Shown here: one piece after another, positions 54,255 through 64,000 of the stretch | How the letters are laid out: each line of letters opens with the position of its first letter | How positions within the stretch are numbered: position 1 is the first letter of the stretch | Assembly: GCA_903813345.2 (NCBI GenBank) | Contig: CAIIXF020000008.1 | Coordinates: 18,586,822 to 18,650,821, forward strand | Direction: 5' to 3' | Length of the DNA: 64,000 nucleotides | Source of the DNA: Owenia fusiformis | Taxonomy: Eukaryota; Annelida; Polychaeta; Sabellida; Oweniidae | The notes under the pieces: generated by a model | What the model saw: only the letters and a program-made list of their open reading frames with translations | The model's database searches: none | What the model was told of the DNA's origin: nothing | Made by a program: the position numbers and the translations under genes

Positions 54255-57200
54255 GTTATTCAATAGTATTAGTACATTCCAGTCCTGTTCTTCAAGAAGA
54301 TATCACAAAATACAAGGGTAAGAATAAAGAGCCTTTTACCAAAAAGTTAGATGATTCTGTGAATCAATATTTAGTAAAATTGAGTTATATAATTATCCCA
54401 CTGAATGAGGTTTGTAGGGATATGGAGAGGTCATCCATCTATTTGTCTGTTTGTTCGTTAGTGTGTTCAGGCGATAAACCAAATACTGCTTGACATATTT
54501 TCGCATTCAAATTTTATGGGATAATGCCTCATAAGTACAGGATCTCTGCTCGGGAAGGAATTTGTAATATGGTTGCTCACTTCAAAATGGCCACCCATTT
54601 TTCATTAAAAATGTAATCTTTTGTAACTCAAACACGGACCTCTGCCAGATTACCTCCTACTATGTGTCTAAGCTCAATAAATATCCGTTGAGCCTACTAC
54701 CAATAGGGGCTGGATCTGGCTGGATGTGGAGTGGATATATAAGTAGTTATTTTTATTTTTAGCCTTAACATTTGAATCAAGTGATCTCTCTAATTTAGAC
54801 TGGAAAAATCATGTTTTCCGCGAAATTCCATGCCAGAACAAAAATTCTGCAAAAAAATGAAAATGCAAATTTCTGCGATTTTCTGCGGCGACGCGGAATC
54901 ACGGAATATTAGTATGAGTGTCTAAAGTAGCTGTCACATTAGACTGTGTGGACTCACTGTTCATCACTGTGTGAATAATTTTGGACATTCAATTTTTAAT
55001 TGATTATTAATTTTTGGACTTGGTGTGAAGGGGATATCTAGCTATAAAAATGTTCATTTTACCTACTGTGTTTCCATGCCATGCACCGTTGTCTGCCCCA
55101 AAGTATTCACACGGTAGCGAACAGTGAGCTAATACAGCCTTACATGACAGCTCCATAAAAGAGCTGATTAGAAACTTTTTATAGTACTTTATTATACATA
55201 AAACAAGGTACAATATTAAAATTACCACACATCAAGTGGGTGTTGCTAGACTCGATAATGGTGGTTTTATTAACACCATGATATGAAGCCAGTTTTCTTA
55301 CCACATTAAGTGTCTACCAATATTAATAAGTATCTGACACATTTTAAAACTTGATAATTCTAAAGGTACATTAATAAATGTTATGTCTAGGTTTCAATTT
55401 TAGAAGTACATGTAACATTAGTTGCTTGCACTCTTATGTAATACATTTCTACCTGAATCATTAAACATTAAATGTTTTATTATAGATGCAGCGAATAGAA
55501 TAATTCACCATTTGCTAGATGGACCAGCCCAAAACCAAAGCTATAACAGACTCGCTACCTTCACTGACAAGTTTGGGAGTCGTATAGCGGGATCAGAGTA
55601 TCTTGAACATGCTATAGGTATGTATGTAGTAAAACTTGTCATAGTGAACACCTCTCTCTCTCTTGTGAACACCTGTCTCTAGTGGATACCCTTTCAATGC
55701 ACATATTCTACCAATATAATCAATAAAAGATGAATTGAATAAAAAAAATAAAAATAAATATATATATTATTACTATGCTTGTTGTAGACTACATGCTTGA
55801 TACCCTCAGCAAGGAAGGATTGGATAATGTGCATGGAGAAAATGTTATGGTGAGTTCCCTGTCCCAGTGTGGCGGGTGTAGACTAGTAGCAATCAATCCT
55901 CTGGTATCATTATCTCCTAGTTTCATCCATACATACATACCTACCCAAATACTTTTATTCTTAAGAATTTTGCATCTTGATTCACAAGGTTTCGATTGTT
56001 CCTACCTCTTTTGTCTCTAGACCCAGTGGAAAGCGACGATGGGAATTTAGAGCGTGATTTTAAGACTTCTCCATGGAGAGGGTAGTTGTTTGTAATATTG
56101 AAGTTTCTAAGAGATCAAACTTATATTGCAATGGTGAATAAGTATGCACCACATTCTCAAAGAAAACTACACCCTATAATACATGGATGCCAATTATGCT
56201 TGAATAGTATTCATATTACAATTGTGAAAAAGTTCCGATCGTACTATAATGATGAAAAATAGATATGTAGACTGAGAGAACACAATTATACCGTTGCTGC
56301 CTCCAAATATTCAACTCCAATTCATAAATATTGAATGAGCTGTATGTAGCATATTTTTAAATGTTGAAATCTGATTGTTAACATTATGTTATAGTTAAAA
56401 CGTTACAGTTAGACAGGTGGAAAGAGTAGAAAACAGTGAATATGGGTTTCCCAAACAACACACTACCCTACCCCCATACTGTATCTTGTATTTCTTTGAA
56501 ATGGATACAGGCTACAGTGAAGTTGCAAATGGAGGATGTTTGTTTAGTTTATTTCCATGTTTCTGAATTTGTATACTAGATTTAACATATGTTCCAAGTG
56601 TTCTATGATACATTGGATAGATTCATAGAGCAGTTTGCAGTGTATTATTTCCAGAAAAGCCATATTATAGACAAAGACAGAGAATACCCACTCCATTTGC
56701 AATTTCACTGTAGCCTGTATCCTTTTTAAAGAAATACACACATTGATAGATAGCTACATCTGACAAACACAAATTGAAGATTTTTTCTATTCAAGGTGCC
56801 ACAATGGGTTCGTGGTAAAGAATCTGCTACCTTACTTTCTCCTCGCAACCACAAGATGGCGATGCTAGGACTCGGCAGCAGTATTGCAACACCCCCTGCT
56901 GGGATAACAGCTGATGTTCTGGTGGTGTCAACTTTTAAAGAATTAAAGCAGCGAGCTGCAGAGGTACTCATTTGTGAAATAATCATGTTTAATCTGCAAT
57001 ATATGGAGGAAATTATTGACATAAGTAAATATGCATATTACAATGTCAGCAGTTTTCCTTTATAAATGCAAAAAAATCAGATACTTCTCATTTATAAAGC
57101 AATTGTGTAGAGTAACAAATGCTTAGTACCAAATCAAAATTCTGTAAATTTTGAATCTTATGTCACTACCACATATTGTTCTAGTCTCCAACTTTTTTGT

Positions 57201-58339
57201 GGATGGTGTTCGGCGTCTGTTATAAATGGTGACTAACAAAGTTTGTTGTCTGTAACAAATGACAGGTGGTGACATTTTACATGTTAATGGCTTGTTATTA
57301 GGGTTGCCTTTGCAATGGTTTTCTCTTGCATAGAACCTTTTGTGATCAACAATCCCAAAGCAATTGTGTAGTCATAGAACATATTTAGAAGCCAAACATA
57401 TTTATGATGTCACCACCATTTTAATTTATGTCTGACATCTGGCATTCACCATCTGTAATAAATAGCAGGTGGTGACATTTTGCATGTTAATGCCTTATAT
57501 TGCATTTTTTTGCCTTATATTGCATTTTTTTGCCTTATATTGCATTTTCAGGCAAAGGGCAAGATAATAGTGTACAATGAAAAGTTTGTGTCATATGGTG
57601 AAACAGTGGCATATAGGCAACAGGGTGCAACTGAGGCAGCGAAAGTTGGAGCAGTGGCTTCATTGATTCGAAGTGTCACTCCTTTCTCTATTAATAGCCC
57701 ACACACTGGGTGGCAGGTAGGTTCATGCTCATATGCATCAACACGGGCCCATCTAGCTATGAGCTACACAGTCAATATAATATGGCGCTGTTTCGGCATC
57801 AAAAAATTCTGCGCTGTCCGTCACCGTTCCGGCACCGAAACCTTTCGACACCAAAATTTGTTACCGGACTGGTCAGTCCATTTGGCACCAAAACGGCGTT
57901 GAAAATCAGATTGCATTTTGGGGGTGTAGGTGAGACAAAGGTTGCCTTGCAAGAAATATTTAGAGAATATTTTGAAGATATTAAAATTCTGATTGTAAGG
58001 CTTTTCCTTTTGTGGGATACACTGTAATTGATGTGGGTATTTAAATATGGCATTTCATGGTCACATTAAAACCAACCAACAGGGTTTATATTATAATCGC
58101 AAGATAATTAGTGATGTTTGAGTTTTCTTAACTTAAGCACGCTCTATGCTACCAATTGCAAAAGTACATGTATGTACCATGTGCCCAAATAAGCCCAGAT
58201 CCAAGTGCTATCAAGAAGTAACCTTTACTCATTTCCCCTCTCTTAACCTTGCAGGACTATACACCAGGTGTTAAGAAGATTCCTACAGCATGTATCACGG
58301 TAGAGGATGCCGAGATGCTACATAGGATGCAAAAGAGAG
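54255..58339 (+). CDS. CPQ: Carboxypeptidase Q (plasma glutamate carboxypeptidase), N-terminal half, partial
   Basis: Six exons are visible: 54255-54317, 55486-55617, 55788-55849, 56796-56963, 57552-57716, 58255-58339 (675 nt, 225 aa, all phases consistent). CPQ is a secreted or lysosomal M28 metallopeptidase that releases unsubstituted amino acids and thyroxine from dipeptides. Matching blocks are AQNQSYNRLATF, GLDNVHGENVMVPQWVRGKE, MLGLGSSIATPPAGITADVL, KVGAVASLIRSVTPFSI, SPHTGWQDYTPGVKKIPTAC and ITVEDAEMLHRM, which together form the PA-type insert region of the family. The signal peptide exon is not found on the left. On the right, the zinc-ligand exons (HLDSWD type) do not appear before 64000, so they lie beyond the window or are lost. 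Confidence 0.9.
56488..56736. mobile_element. Palindromic MITE family P, copy 3, in a CPQ intron
   Basis: It runs from GTATTTCTTTGAAATGGATA to TATCCTTTTTAAAGAAATAC, with CAGGCTACAGTGAAGTTGCA and its inverse inside the ends. It is the most symmetrical of the three copies in the window (with 32107-32356 and 35014-35220). Confidence 0.8.
57481..57551 (+). repeat. CPQ: 20-bp tandem repeat forming the acceptor of a CPQ exon
   Basis: Three copies of TGCCTTATATTGCATTTTTT in a row. The last is converted to TGCATTTTCAG and is the 3' splice site for the exon at 57552. The array begins at the 3' end of a dispersed CAGGTGGTGACATTTTGCAT repeat. Confidence 0.8.
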
Positions 58340-59121
58340 GTAGGTACAATTATGTGTACATCCTACATCAAACTGAGCAGTTAAATATAGTAAAACCCAC
58401 TGGTGATCCGCTCTATTACGCTGGTTACTGAAATGGTTCGTTTCAGTAACAAAATGTCGGAAACTCAAAGGTACGATTTTTCTATTTTTTTTCATGCTTT
58501 GAAGGCAGAATTCCCATGACATTTTTATCAAAAACGTGTGTCAGTATCATATATTTAAGAAAATATATATGCTTGCAAACAAATGGTTCAGAAGACAACA
58601 GAGTTGTCGATTTAATACCTCACTATTGTTACTTAAACGGAATGGGTCAGAAGTGCAAATCTTAAAGTTTCGTTTACATAACCAAAGTACATACAGGGGG
58701 TGAAAACGCATAGAGTGTTTTCACGGAAATACTTCCTCACCTCCCAATAGGCTGTTCAAAATCAAGATATTTCTTTAGTTAAGCCCACATTATAGAAAAA
58801 CTAGATGAGTGGCTGTTAATTTATAACAATGGAATGTTTTCCTGAAGTACTGGGAACATTATGAACACATTGGCAGGTGAGGAAACACTATAAAAATTTA
58901 CAGACTACCAAATAAAACTAAACCAACCTGCTTTTTGAACGAAAATACTCTACGCATTTCCACCCCCTGACATAGTGTTTGGATGAATTGGTTAAGTATC
59001 AAAACTGCAATTTTATGCTTGTTCAAAACTTTATTGCTGTAACTGAAATTGAAATACATGAAATTGTTAATTTGAGTCAGGATTAAAAAGAATTCCTGAC
59101 ATGTATACTGGTAGTTTCCAT

Positions 59122-59597
59122 TTACACTGGTTGTGAGTCGTGGACTTCAAAGTTGCGGAAATAAATCTGAACATCATCCGTGGATGCCCAGTCCATATTG
59201 CCACCTCCAAAGAAAGTTGAGAAAAAAATCGTATCAATGTTGAATTCAGATGTACGGAATCCAACATCGTTGTAATCAATAACGAGAACATCATCTAGCC
59301 ACACACGGAGAACTCCATCATTGAGCCCAACAGTGTTCAACCTGACGTACTGTTTAAGGTTATACCAGCGCCCTCTATTGAACCTAAAGGAGCCACGTCC
59401 AACAGAATGTCCGAAATCATAGTTGCAATGGTTGCCAGGACGATCACAGAAATCACTCGCTTGGTCAGCACCAGAGTAGAGATAGATTTCTCCATCACCA
59501 TCTCTTCGCCACATATATCTAGTAGAGAAGCAGTGGCTCGTAGCCCCACCTCCTGAACAACTTGATTGGTCCCCACCATAGAGCCCAGGCAGTTTTC
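59122..59597 (-). CDS. Polysaccharide lyase family 14 (alginate/glucuronan lyase-like), last exon
   Basis: The acceptor TTTGTCCAG precedes 59597; the frame enters in phase 1 and runs 157 codons to TAA (59122-59124). PL14 enzymes cleave alginate or related uronans by beta-elimination and are secreted digestive enzymes in abalone and sea hares. All catalytic residues of the family map to this exon: Lys of KLPGLYGG, Ser and Arg of CFSTRYMWR, and the Tyr pair of GEIYLYS. Further family features are GRGSFRFNRGRWYNLKQYV, LRVWLDDVLVIDY and IFFSTFFGGGNMDWAS. Upstream exons, including the signal peptide, were not found up to 64000. The gene lies antisense just past the visible CPQ exons, either nested in a CPQ intron or next to a truncated CPQ. 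Substrate cannot be decided from this exon. Confidence 0.85.
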
Positions 59598-60027
59598 CTG
59601 GACAAATGAGTGTTGTTTGTAAAAGTTAACTTGTAAATTATCTACGAGGTAACTATCAACTATCAACTATCAAGAAAAATTGTGTTGAATTATGTTGGAT
59701 GGGAATGCATGAGAATTATTGAAAATAAGGGAATCCCAGATTTAAGGTATTATGAGTGATTTATCTCACATAGATATTCCCTAAAGTTCATGTTACAGTT
59801 CAGGAAAGTTAAATACATGGTAAAACAAGGGCCATGTACAGGTGCTCAAGAAATCATTAATTTGCACTAATTGTGAAGGTACGTAAGAATAGGTGGCAAA
59901 TATTACATGTATACACATTGATATCATCCTCATTTGTGCCTCAGATAAATTTGGTTCAAATTTTATAGGCTGTGCCTTTTGGACATACATGACCACTCAA
60001 TTCAAAATGAGTGATGGTATAGGGGTC

Positions 60028-60105
60028 AACCCAGTTGTCTGAAACCCAGTTGTCCGAAACCCAATTCTCCGAAACCCAGTTGTCCAAAACCCAGTTCTCC
60101 GAAAA
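60028..60105. repeat. 15-bp minisatellite, unit CCCAGTTGTCCGAAA
   Basis: Five to six units. It is the inverse complement of the array at 33091-33181, so the same sequence was tandemly amplified at two distant places. Confidence 0.85.
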
Positions 60106-61154
60106 TTACAGCTTACAGCTCTATGAACCAGCACTCTTTCATTGGTAAAGGGTGTATTTGAGAGTAAACCTCATCAACTGAACGATTCCTTTATGGGCTG
60201 GTATTTAATAAAACTGTCAAAAGATGAAAGTACAAGGGCATATACAGGTGATATAGATAGACAAACACAGTTAAATCATGTTATTCTCATTGCAAAGTGG
60301 CTTTTACATAACATACATAGGGTGTACAATTTTTAAACCAATTTTCTTTATGGCCCATGGGCCTTTTTGGAAAGGGAACAACATTTTTCCAATGGGTGAT
60401 GGGCGTTCATAAAAGGGAAAAAAGCTTTCCAAAGCCAGTGGGCATTTATTTAGTAAAGTTGACATGTACGTCTTTTGAAACCAAAACTTATTCTTCACTT
60501 ACCCTACTATCACACCAAACTAGTTCTCACTACGTTCTCGAAAACGGGCTTCAACTGTGTATGAACGGACTGGACGAACTTAAAACCGTTTGGGGTCTAT
60601 TTACAAACTTCATCGAACGTACTCGAACGGGTAGGTCCTCTAGAACTTAGAACATGCTCAAAATGTTCTCTTGGTCGTCACATTCTACAATTAAAACGAG
60701 TGACAACCTACTAACGCCGAGCTGGACGTACTACGAACGGAACCGTCCTACTTCAATCATACTAGGGACGTTTTAACAACGAGTTGAACTGTCTGAGGAT
60801 GTATTGAGAACGAGGTAGAACTAATTGCAAATGGGTTAAAACTGATTAAGAACGTATTTATCAACGAGTTAGCAAAAATATAGCTATCACACCAAGCAAG
60901 TTGCCACTGCGTTCCTCAAAACTGGTTTTTAACTGTATGTGAACGGAATGAACGTAGCTTTTTTTTATTAAATTTATTTCAATAGAATACAAAAAAATGT
61001 AAATACACAGACATGTAAATTCTTAAATCGCCACAATGGCATTATATAAGAATAGGGGGCAGGTGGAAGTTGAAGTGGCAGAGCAGGCAGGGTCTTGGAC
61101 AAGGGCAAGTGTGACGGGACTATAGGATACTAAAGATGGATAAGAAGGAGGGAA

Positions 61155-61766
61155 TTAGCTATTGTCTTTGATAAAATTAACAATGAGAAGTAGTATTTTG
61201 GAATTTGCATCTATATTTAATTTGGGAATTCCTGTTTTCAAAATAGCTATGAAATCAGTTTGAGAGAGATTATGACTGAAGATGTTTGGTTCGAGATCAG
61301 TGAGTTTGTCCTTGAATTGCTGTCTTTGTAAAGTAAGTAAGTCACATTGAAAGAGAAAATGTTTTTGTGGTTTTCCACAAGTGCAATTAGGGCTGTCAAT
61401 AGACTGAAAGTTGTGAGCGTAGAACTGGGCTTTAAAGTATAGGTTGGCTCTCACTTTATTGAGAACTATTTCTTGATCCCTTGTTAGATTAAGCTGGCTT
61501 GTTGACAAAATCAAAGGTGTTTTTTGGAAATGTACTCTTTGATGTTTTTTAAAATTCGAAAGAGTACTCTTAGATTTAATACCAGGTGGAAGATTGATCC
61601 AATTTGAAATTGCAGCTGGTATTGCTGAGGTGGAGAATCTATTTGAACATCTAATGGGCATTTTAAATGCTTCATTATATCTCAATACTCTGTTTGCATG
61701 GTTTCTAAATTTGTCAAAAATATCAGTTACATAGGGAGGACTTGTACCATTTACAATTTTGAACAT
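61155..61766 (-). pseudogene. LINE C-terminal open fragment
   Basis: The longest intact piece of the LINE (203 codons). It begins MFKIVNGTSPPYVTDIF and contains NRFSTSAIPAAISNWINLP, the usual post-RT region of CR1/Jockey-like proteins. Confidence 0.7.
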
Positions 61767-62289
61767 AAAGTTGTTAATCTGGATACTGCTTCTTGATTCA
61801 AGAGTTGGCCAATTGAGTAGGTTTAAAACCTTTTTTCAACTGCTCCCTTGGATACACCCAGAACAATTAAGTGCAGCTTTGTAATAAAGACTGTCGGGTC
61901 GTTGTAATAGGAATTTTGAGGCTGTGCTGTACATGATAGCACCATAGTCAAAATGGGGTAAAATAAAAGACTTAAATATGGTTTCTAGATGCTTGCTACC
62001 TAACTTATATTTAAGTTTCTTTAAGGGGTTCAACATTTTTCATATTTTTGATATAATTTCTCCAATATGCTTGTCATATGATAAGCTTGGGTCAAAAGTA
62101 AATCCCAGATGTTTGTGCTCGTGATCTCTGGTAATTTCAACATTGTTTAACTTTGAGACAGAAACATTATCGACTTTAGATCTGGATGAGTGGAATATCA
62201 TTTCTGAACTCTTTTCAGGTTTAAACTCTAATTTCCAGCAGGTGTCAGACCATTTTCAATTTTAGTTAGGTTAGATCTGACTATTGCAT

Positions 62290-62829
62290 CTACTTCTTGT
62301 GGATGCTTAGGGTCAAAAGGATGATGTAGAGAAGTGTCATCCGCATAAATATAGCAATGCCCCTCCAGATTGTCTGGAAGGTCATTAATGTATAGGAGAA
62401 ATAATATTGGCCCAAGTATTGAGCCCTGGGGGACACCACAATTGATAAAGTCATTTCAGAATAATTTGAAATTTCTCCAGATATCTGTACTGCAATTTTT
62501 CTGTTAGTAAGGTAAGATTTGATAATTTTTTTAATTTGCCCTTGGCAGCCATATGCTGAAAGTTTATGAAGTAGTAGCTTACGTGGAACTCTGTCAAATG
62601 CAGCGGCTATATCTAGAAAAATTGTTTTGGAAGCTTTTCCTTGTTCAAATGTGCTCTGAAGAAAATGTTCAATCGATAAAAGTTGATGAATAGTACTATG
62701 ACCTGGTAAGAATCTGGACTGATGTTTGAAAAGAAGATTATTGTCAATTAAATGCTTCCTGATTCGATCAGCTAAAACTTTTTCAAATACTTTAATTTTC
62801 CAATTTTCCAGATATCCGTGTAGGTACAC
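62290..62829 (-). pseudogene. LINE reverse-transcriptase fragment, fingers and palm
   Basis: This contains VFEKVLADRIRKHL, SRFLPGHSTIHQL and KTIFLDIAAAFDRVPRKLLL. The frame shifts after [14 protein letters not shown], past which the GVPQGS and YADD motifs continue in another frame, so no active enzyme is encoded. Confidence 0.75.
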
Positions 62830-63632
62830 TTTGATAAAAGTTTGTTGAATAAGTTGGCTAAAGGTTTTGAAATGGTATGGGCTGTCAAATTCAACATTTT
62901 GTTGGTGATGTTATCTGGGCCACATGCCTTTGAGGTGTCTAAGGACAAAATTATTTTCATTACCTCAAATTGATAGGTCTGGGCGGAAATGAGTAGAGAA
63001 TTAGTCCTAATTGGAAAATGGGGCAATTGATCAAATGTTGCATCAGTATGATTTTTTGAGGCAAAGAAACTCATAAATCGGTTAGCTATATCAAGGTTGT
63101 TAGATAAGTCGTGTCCAGAGACATCATCATAGATACTAGAAATATAATTTTTATGTAAATTTTTACCAAGGAATGATTTGATCAACCTCCAATAATTTTT
63201 ATCAGATTTATTGAGTTGATCAATTGATGAGATAGTTTTGAGTTCATGCGCCTCTTTGGCTTCTTCAATTAGTTGGGAAGCTTATTGAATTTGTTAACTT
63301 GATTTGGATATTTTGAAAATTTCTTATATAATACTTTCTTTTTTGATATTTAACATTTAAGAGCTACAACGTTCTATGGCCTGTTTACGAACTTCATGTG
63401 TACTTTCCCGGACGGGGAATATGATTAAGAAATTTTGAATCGATTCAAAATTCGATGGTGGTGGAGCAACCTGAACAAACTGCGAATGAGTTGGACGTAT
63501 TGAAGACTGTTTATGAACGAAGTAGCTAATTATTTTAGACATATTTCCCAACCACAGCCAGATTGAGTCCGTTTTACGACGTTTTCGTAGGACTGTCAAG
63601 AACAGGTAAGAACTAGTTTGGTGTGATAGGGG

Positions 63633-64000
63633 TTACGTACTCTGTTCGAGAAATAGAGATTAAATTCAAAAGGATGAAGTGAGTACATGGCAAAAATGAA
63701 ACTTCTTGGGAATGGGATAACATCCATTTTGATACGAGGGATACAAGGACATTCTGTCTTCATTTCCAGTTGATCCAAAGTGATTAAGTTAAGAATGTTT
63801 TGTTCTTTTACGATTTGATAAGAGACAGAGACTAAGAAATTAAATGCGACGAAATATTTTGACAACGCAATATGTATACTGTTTTATTCTAAGCGTTTAC
63901 TTATTTTATCTGTTTCAAAATGTTTCATTTTATTTTGACTAGAGATTGAAGAAGATAGATAAACTGTTCCGTATTATATATTGTGTTTTGATAACCTTTT
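63633..64000. other. Right edge, no feature recognised
   Basis: AT-rich sequence without a supportable exon; the 89-codon frame on the minus strand shows no domain or splice context. Confidence 0.4.

Larger units (their letters stand above)
60958..63355 (-). mobile_element. 5'-truncated non-LTR retrotransposon (CR1/Jockey-like LINE), decayed
   Basis: Read on the minus strand, a linker region is followed by reverse-transcriptase blocks: SKACGPDNITNKML (about 62930), FEKVLADRIRKHL, LDIAAAFDRVPR (catalytic Asp region), [10 protein letters not shown] and YADD (the latter two in another frame, about 62430-62350). Then come FILPHFDYGAIMY and a C-terminal region with a zinc-knuckle-like CTCGKPQKHFLFQC. 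The frame is broken by at least three shifts or stops (near 62810, 62450, 62040-61800). The endonuclease is absent. The A tail appears as a T run at 60959-60966. I cannot fix the clade. Confidence 0.8.
60504..63632. mobile_element. Inverted-repeat element with GAACG-rich ends, split by a LINE
   Basis: The left end CTATCACACCAAACTAGTTC (about 60506) is matched inversely by GAACTAGTTTGGTGTGATAG at about 63610-63630. An internal direct copy of the end (CTATCACACCAAGCAAGTTG) lies at 60885. The flanking arms (60530-60955 and 63360-63600) are rich in GAACG/CGTTC words spaced irregularly. Without the LINE the element would be about 0.7 kb. Confidence 0.6.

Noticed and set aside
59122-59597. Bacterial or algal contamination, or recent horizontal transfer, of the lyase
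   Set aside because: The exon begins at a normal acceptor in phase 1, has the base composition of its surroundings, and resembles gastropod enzymes; no evidence for recent transfer here.
59337-59666. 109-codon minus-strand frame beginning MIVDSYLV
   Set aside because: It overlaps the PL14 exon in another frame; the PL14 frame carries the catalytic motifs, so this one is a shadow.
62290-63185. Active reverse transcriptase
   Set aside because: The motifs are spread over different frames with shifts between them and the endonuclease region is missing, so the element is dead.

Overview
This window is nuclear DNA from an animal: AT-rich, intron-rich, with GT-AG introns, long 3' regions, and many small inverted-repeat transposons and minisatellites. 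The protein matches are metazoan (MLK kinase, USB1, PET117, DZANK1, carboxypeptidase Q). A polysaccharide-lyase-14 exon of the type known from gastropod alginate lyases, together with frequent ACATGTA-type words, points to a lophotrochozoan, most likely a mollusc. That placement is inference. Protein family assignments rest on recalled family sequences and motifs, since no database search could be run.

Layout. 1-4881 (+) holds the 3' exons of a mixed-lineage MAP3K. 10639-11502 (-) is a single-exon USB1 gene, and 11974-13742 (-) is a two-exon PET117 gene whose intron carries a transposon filled with a minisatellite. 14859-16518 holds two abutting inverted-repeat elements, each with an 84-codon reading frame. 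16914-47514 (+) is a complete DZANK1 gene in 18 exons; the exon phases join without a break to about 783 residues. 52985-54045 is an AT-rich satellite. 54255-58339 (+) holds six exons of carboxypeptidase Q, whose catalytic half lies outside the window or is missing. 59122-59597 (-) is the last exon of a PL14 lyase. 60504-63632 is an inverted-repeat element interrupted by a 5'-truncated LINE.

The most unusual content is nested antisense inside DZANK1. Introns 5 and 13 hold small intronless genes (122 aa; 139 aa; a broken copy; 139 aa) that belong to one unrecognised coiled-coil family. All four are followed on their coding strand by a histone-type 3' stem-loop (for example GGCCCTTTTCAGGGCC) 24-84 bases after the stop codon, and by a purine-rich stretch resembling a histone downstream element. 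The three copies in intron 13 lie in a tandem array, each with a TATA box. I read them as cell-cycle or germline genes that use replication-dependent-histone mRNA processing although they are not histones.

The introns and intergenic stretches are otherwise dominated by mobile elements: a 2.4 kb element with palindromic tips in intron 8, a 6.4 kb long-inverted-repeat element in intron 13 packed with nested insertions, several MITE families present in two or more copies, and tandem repeats that in places touch splice sites.
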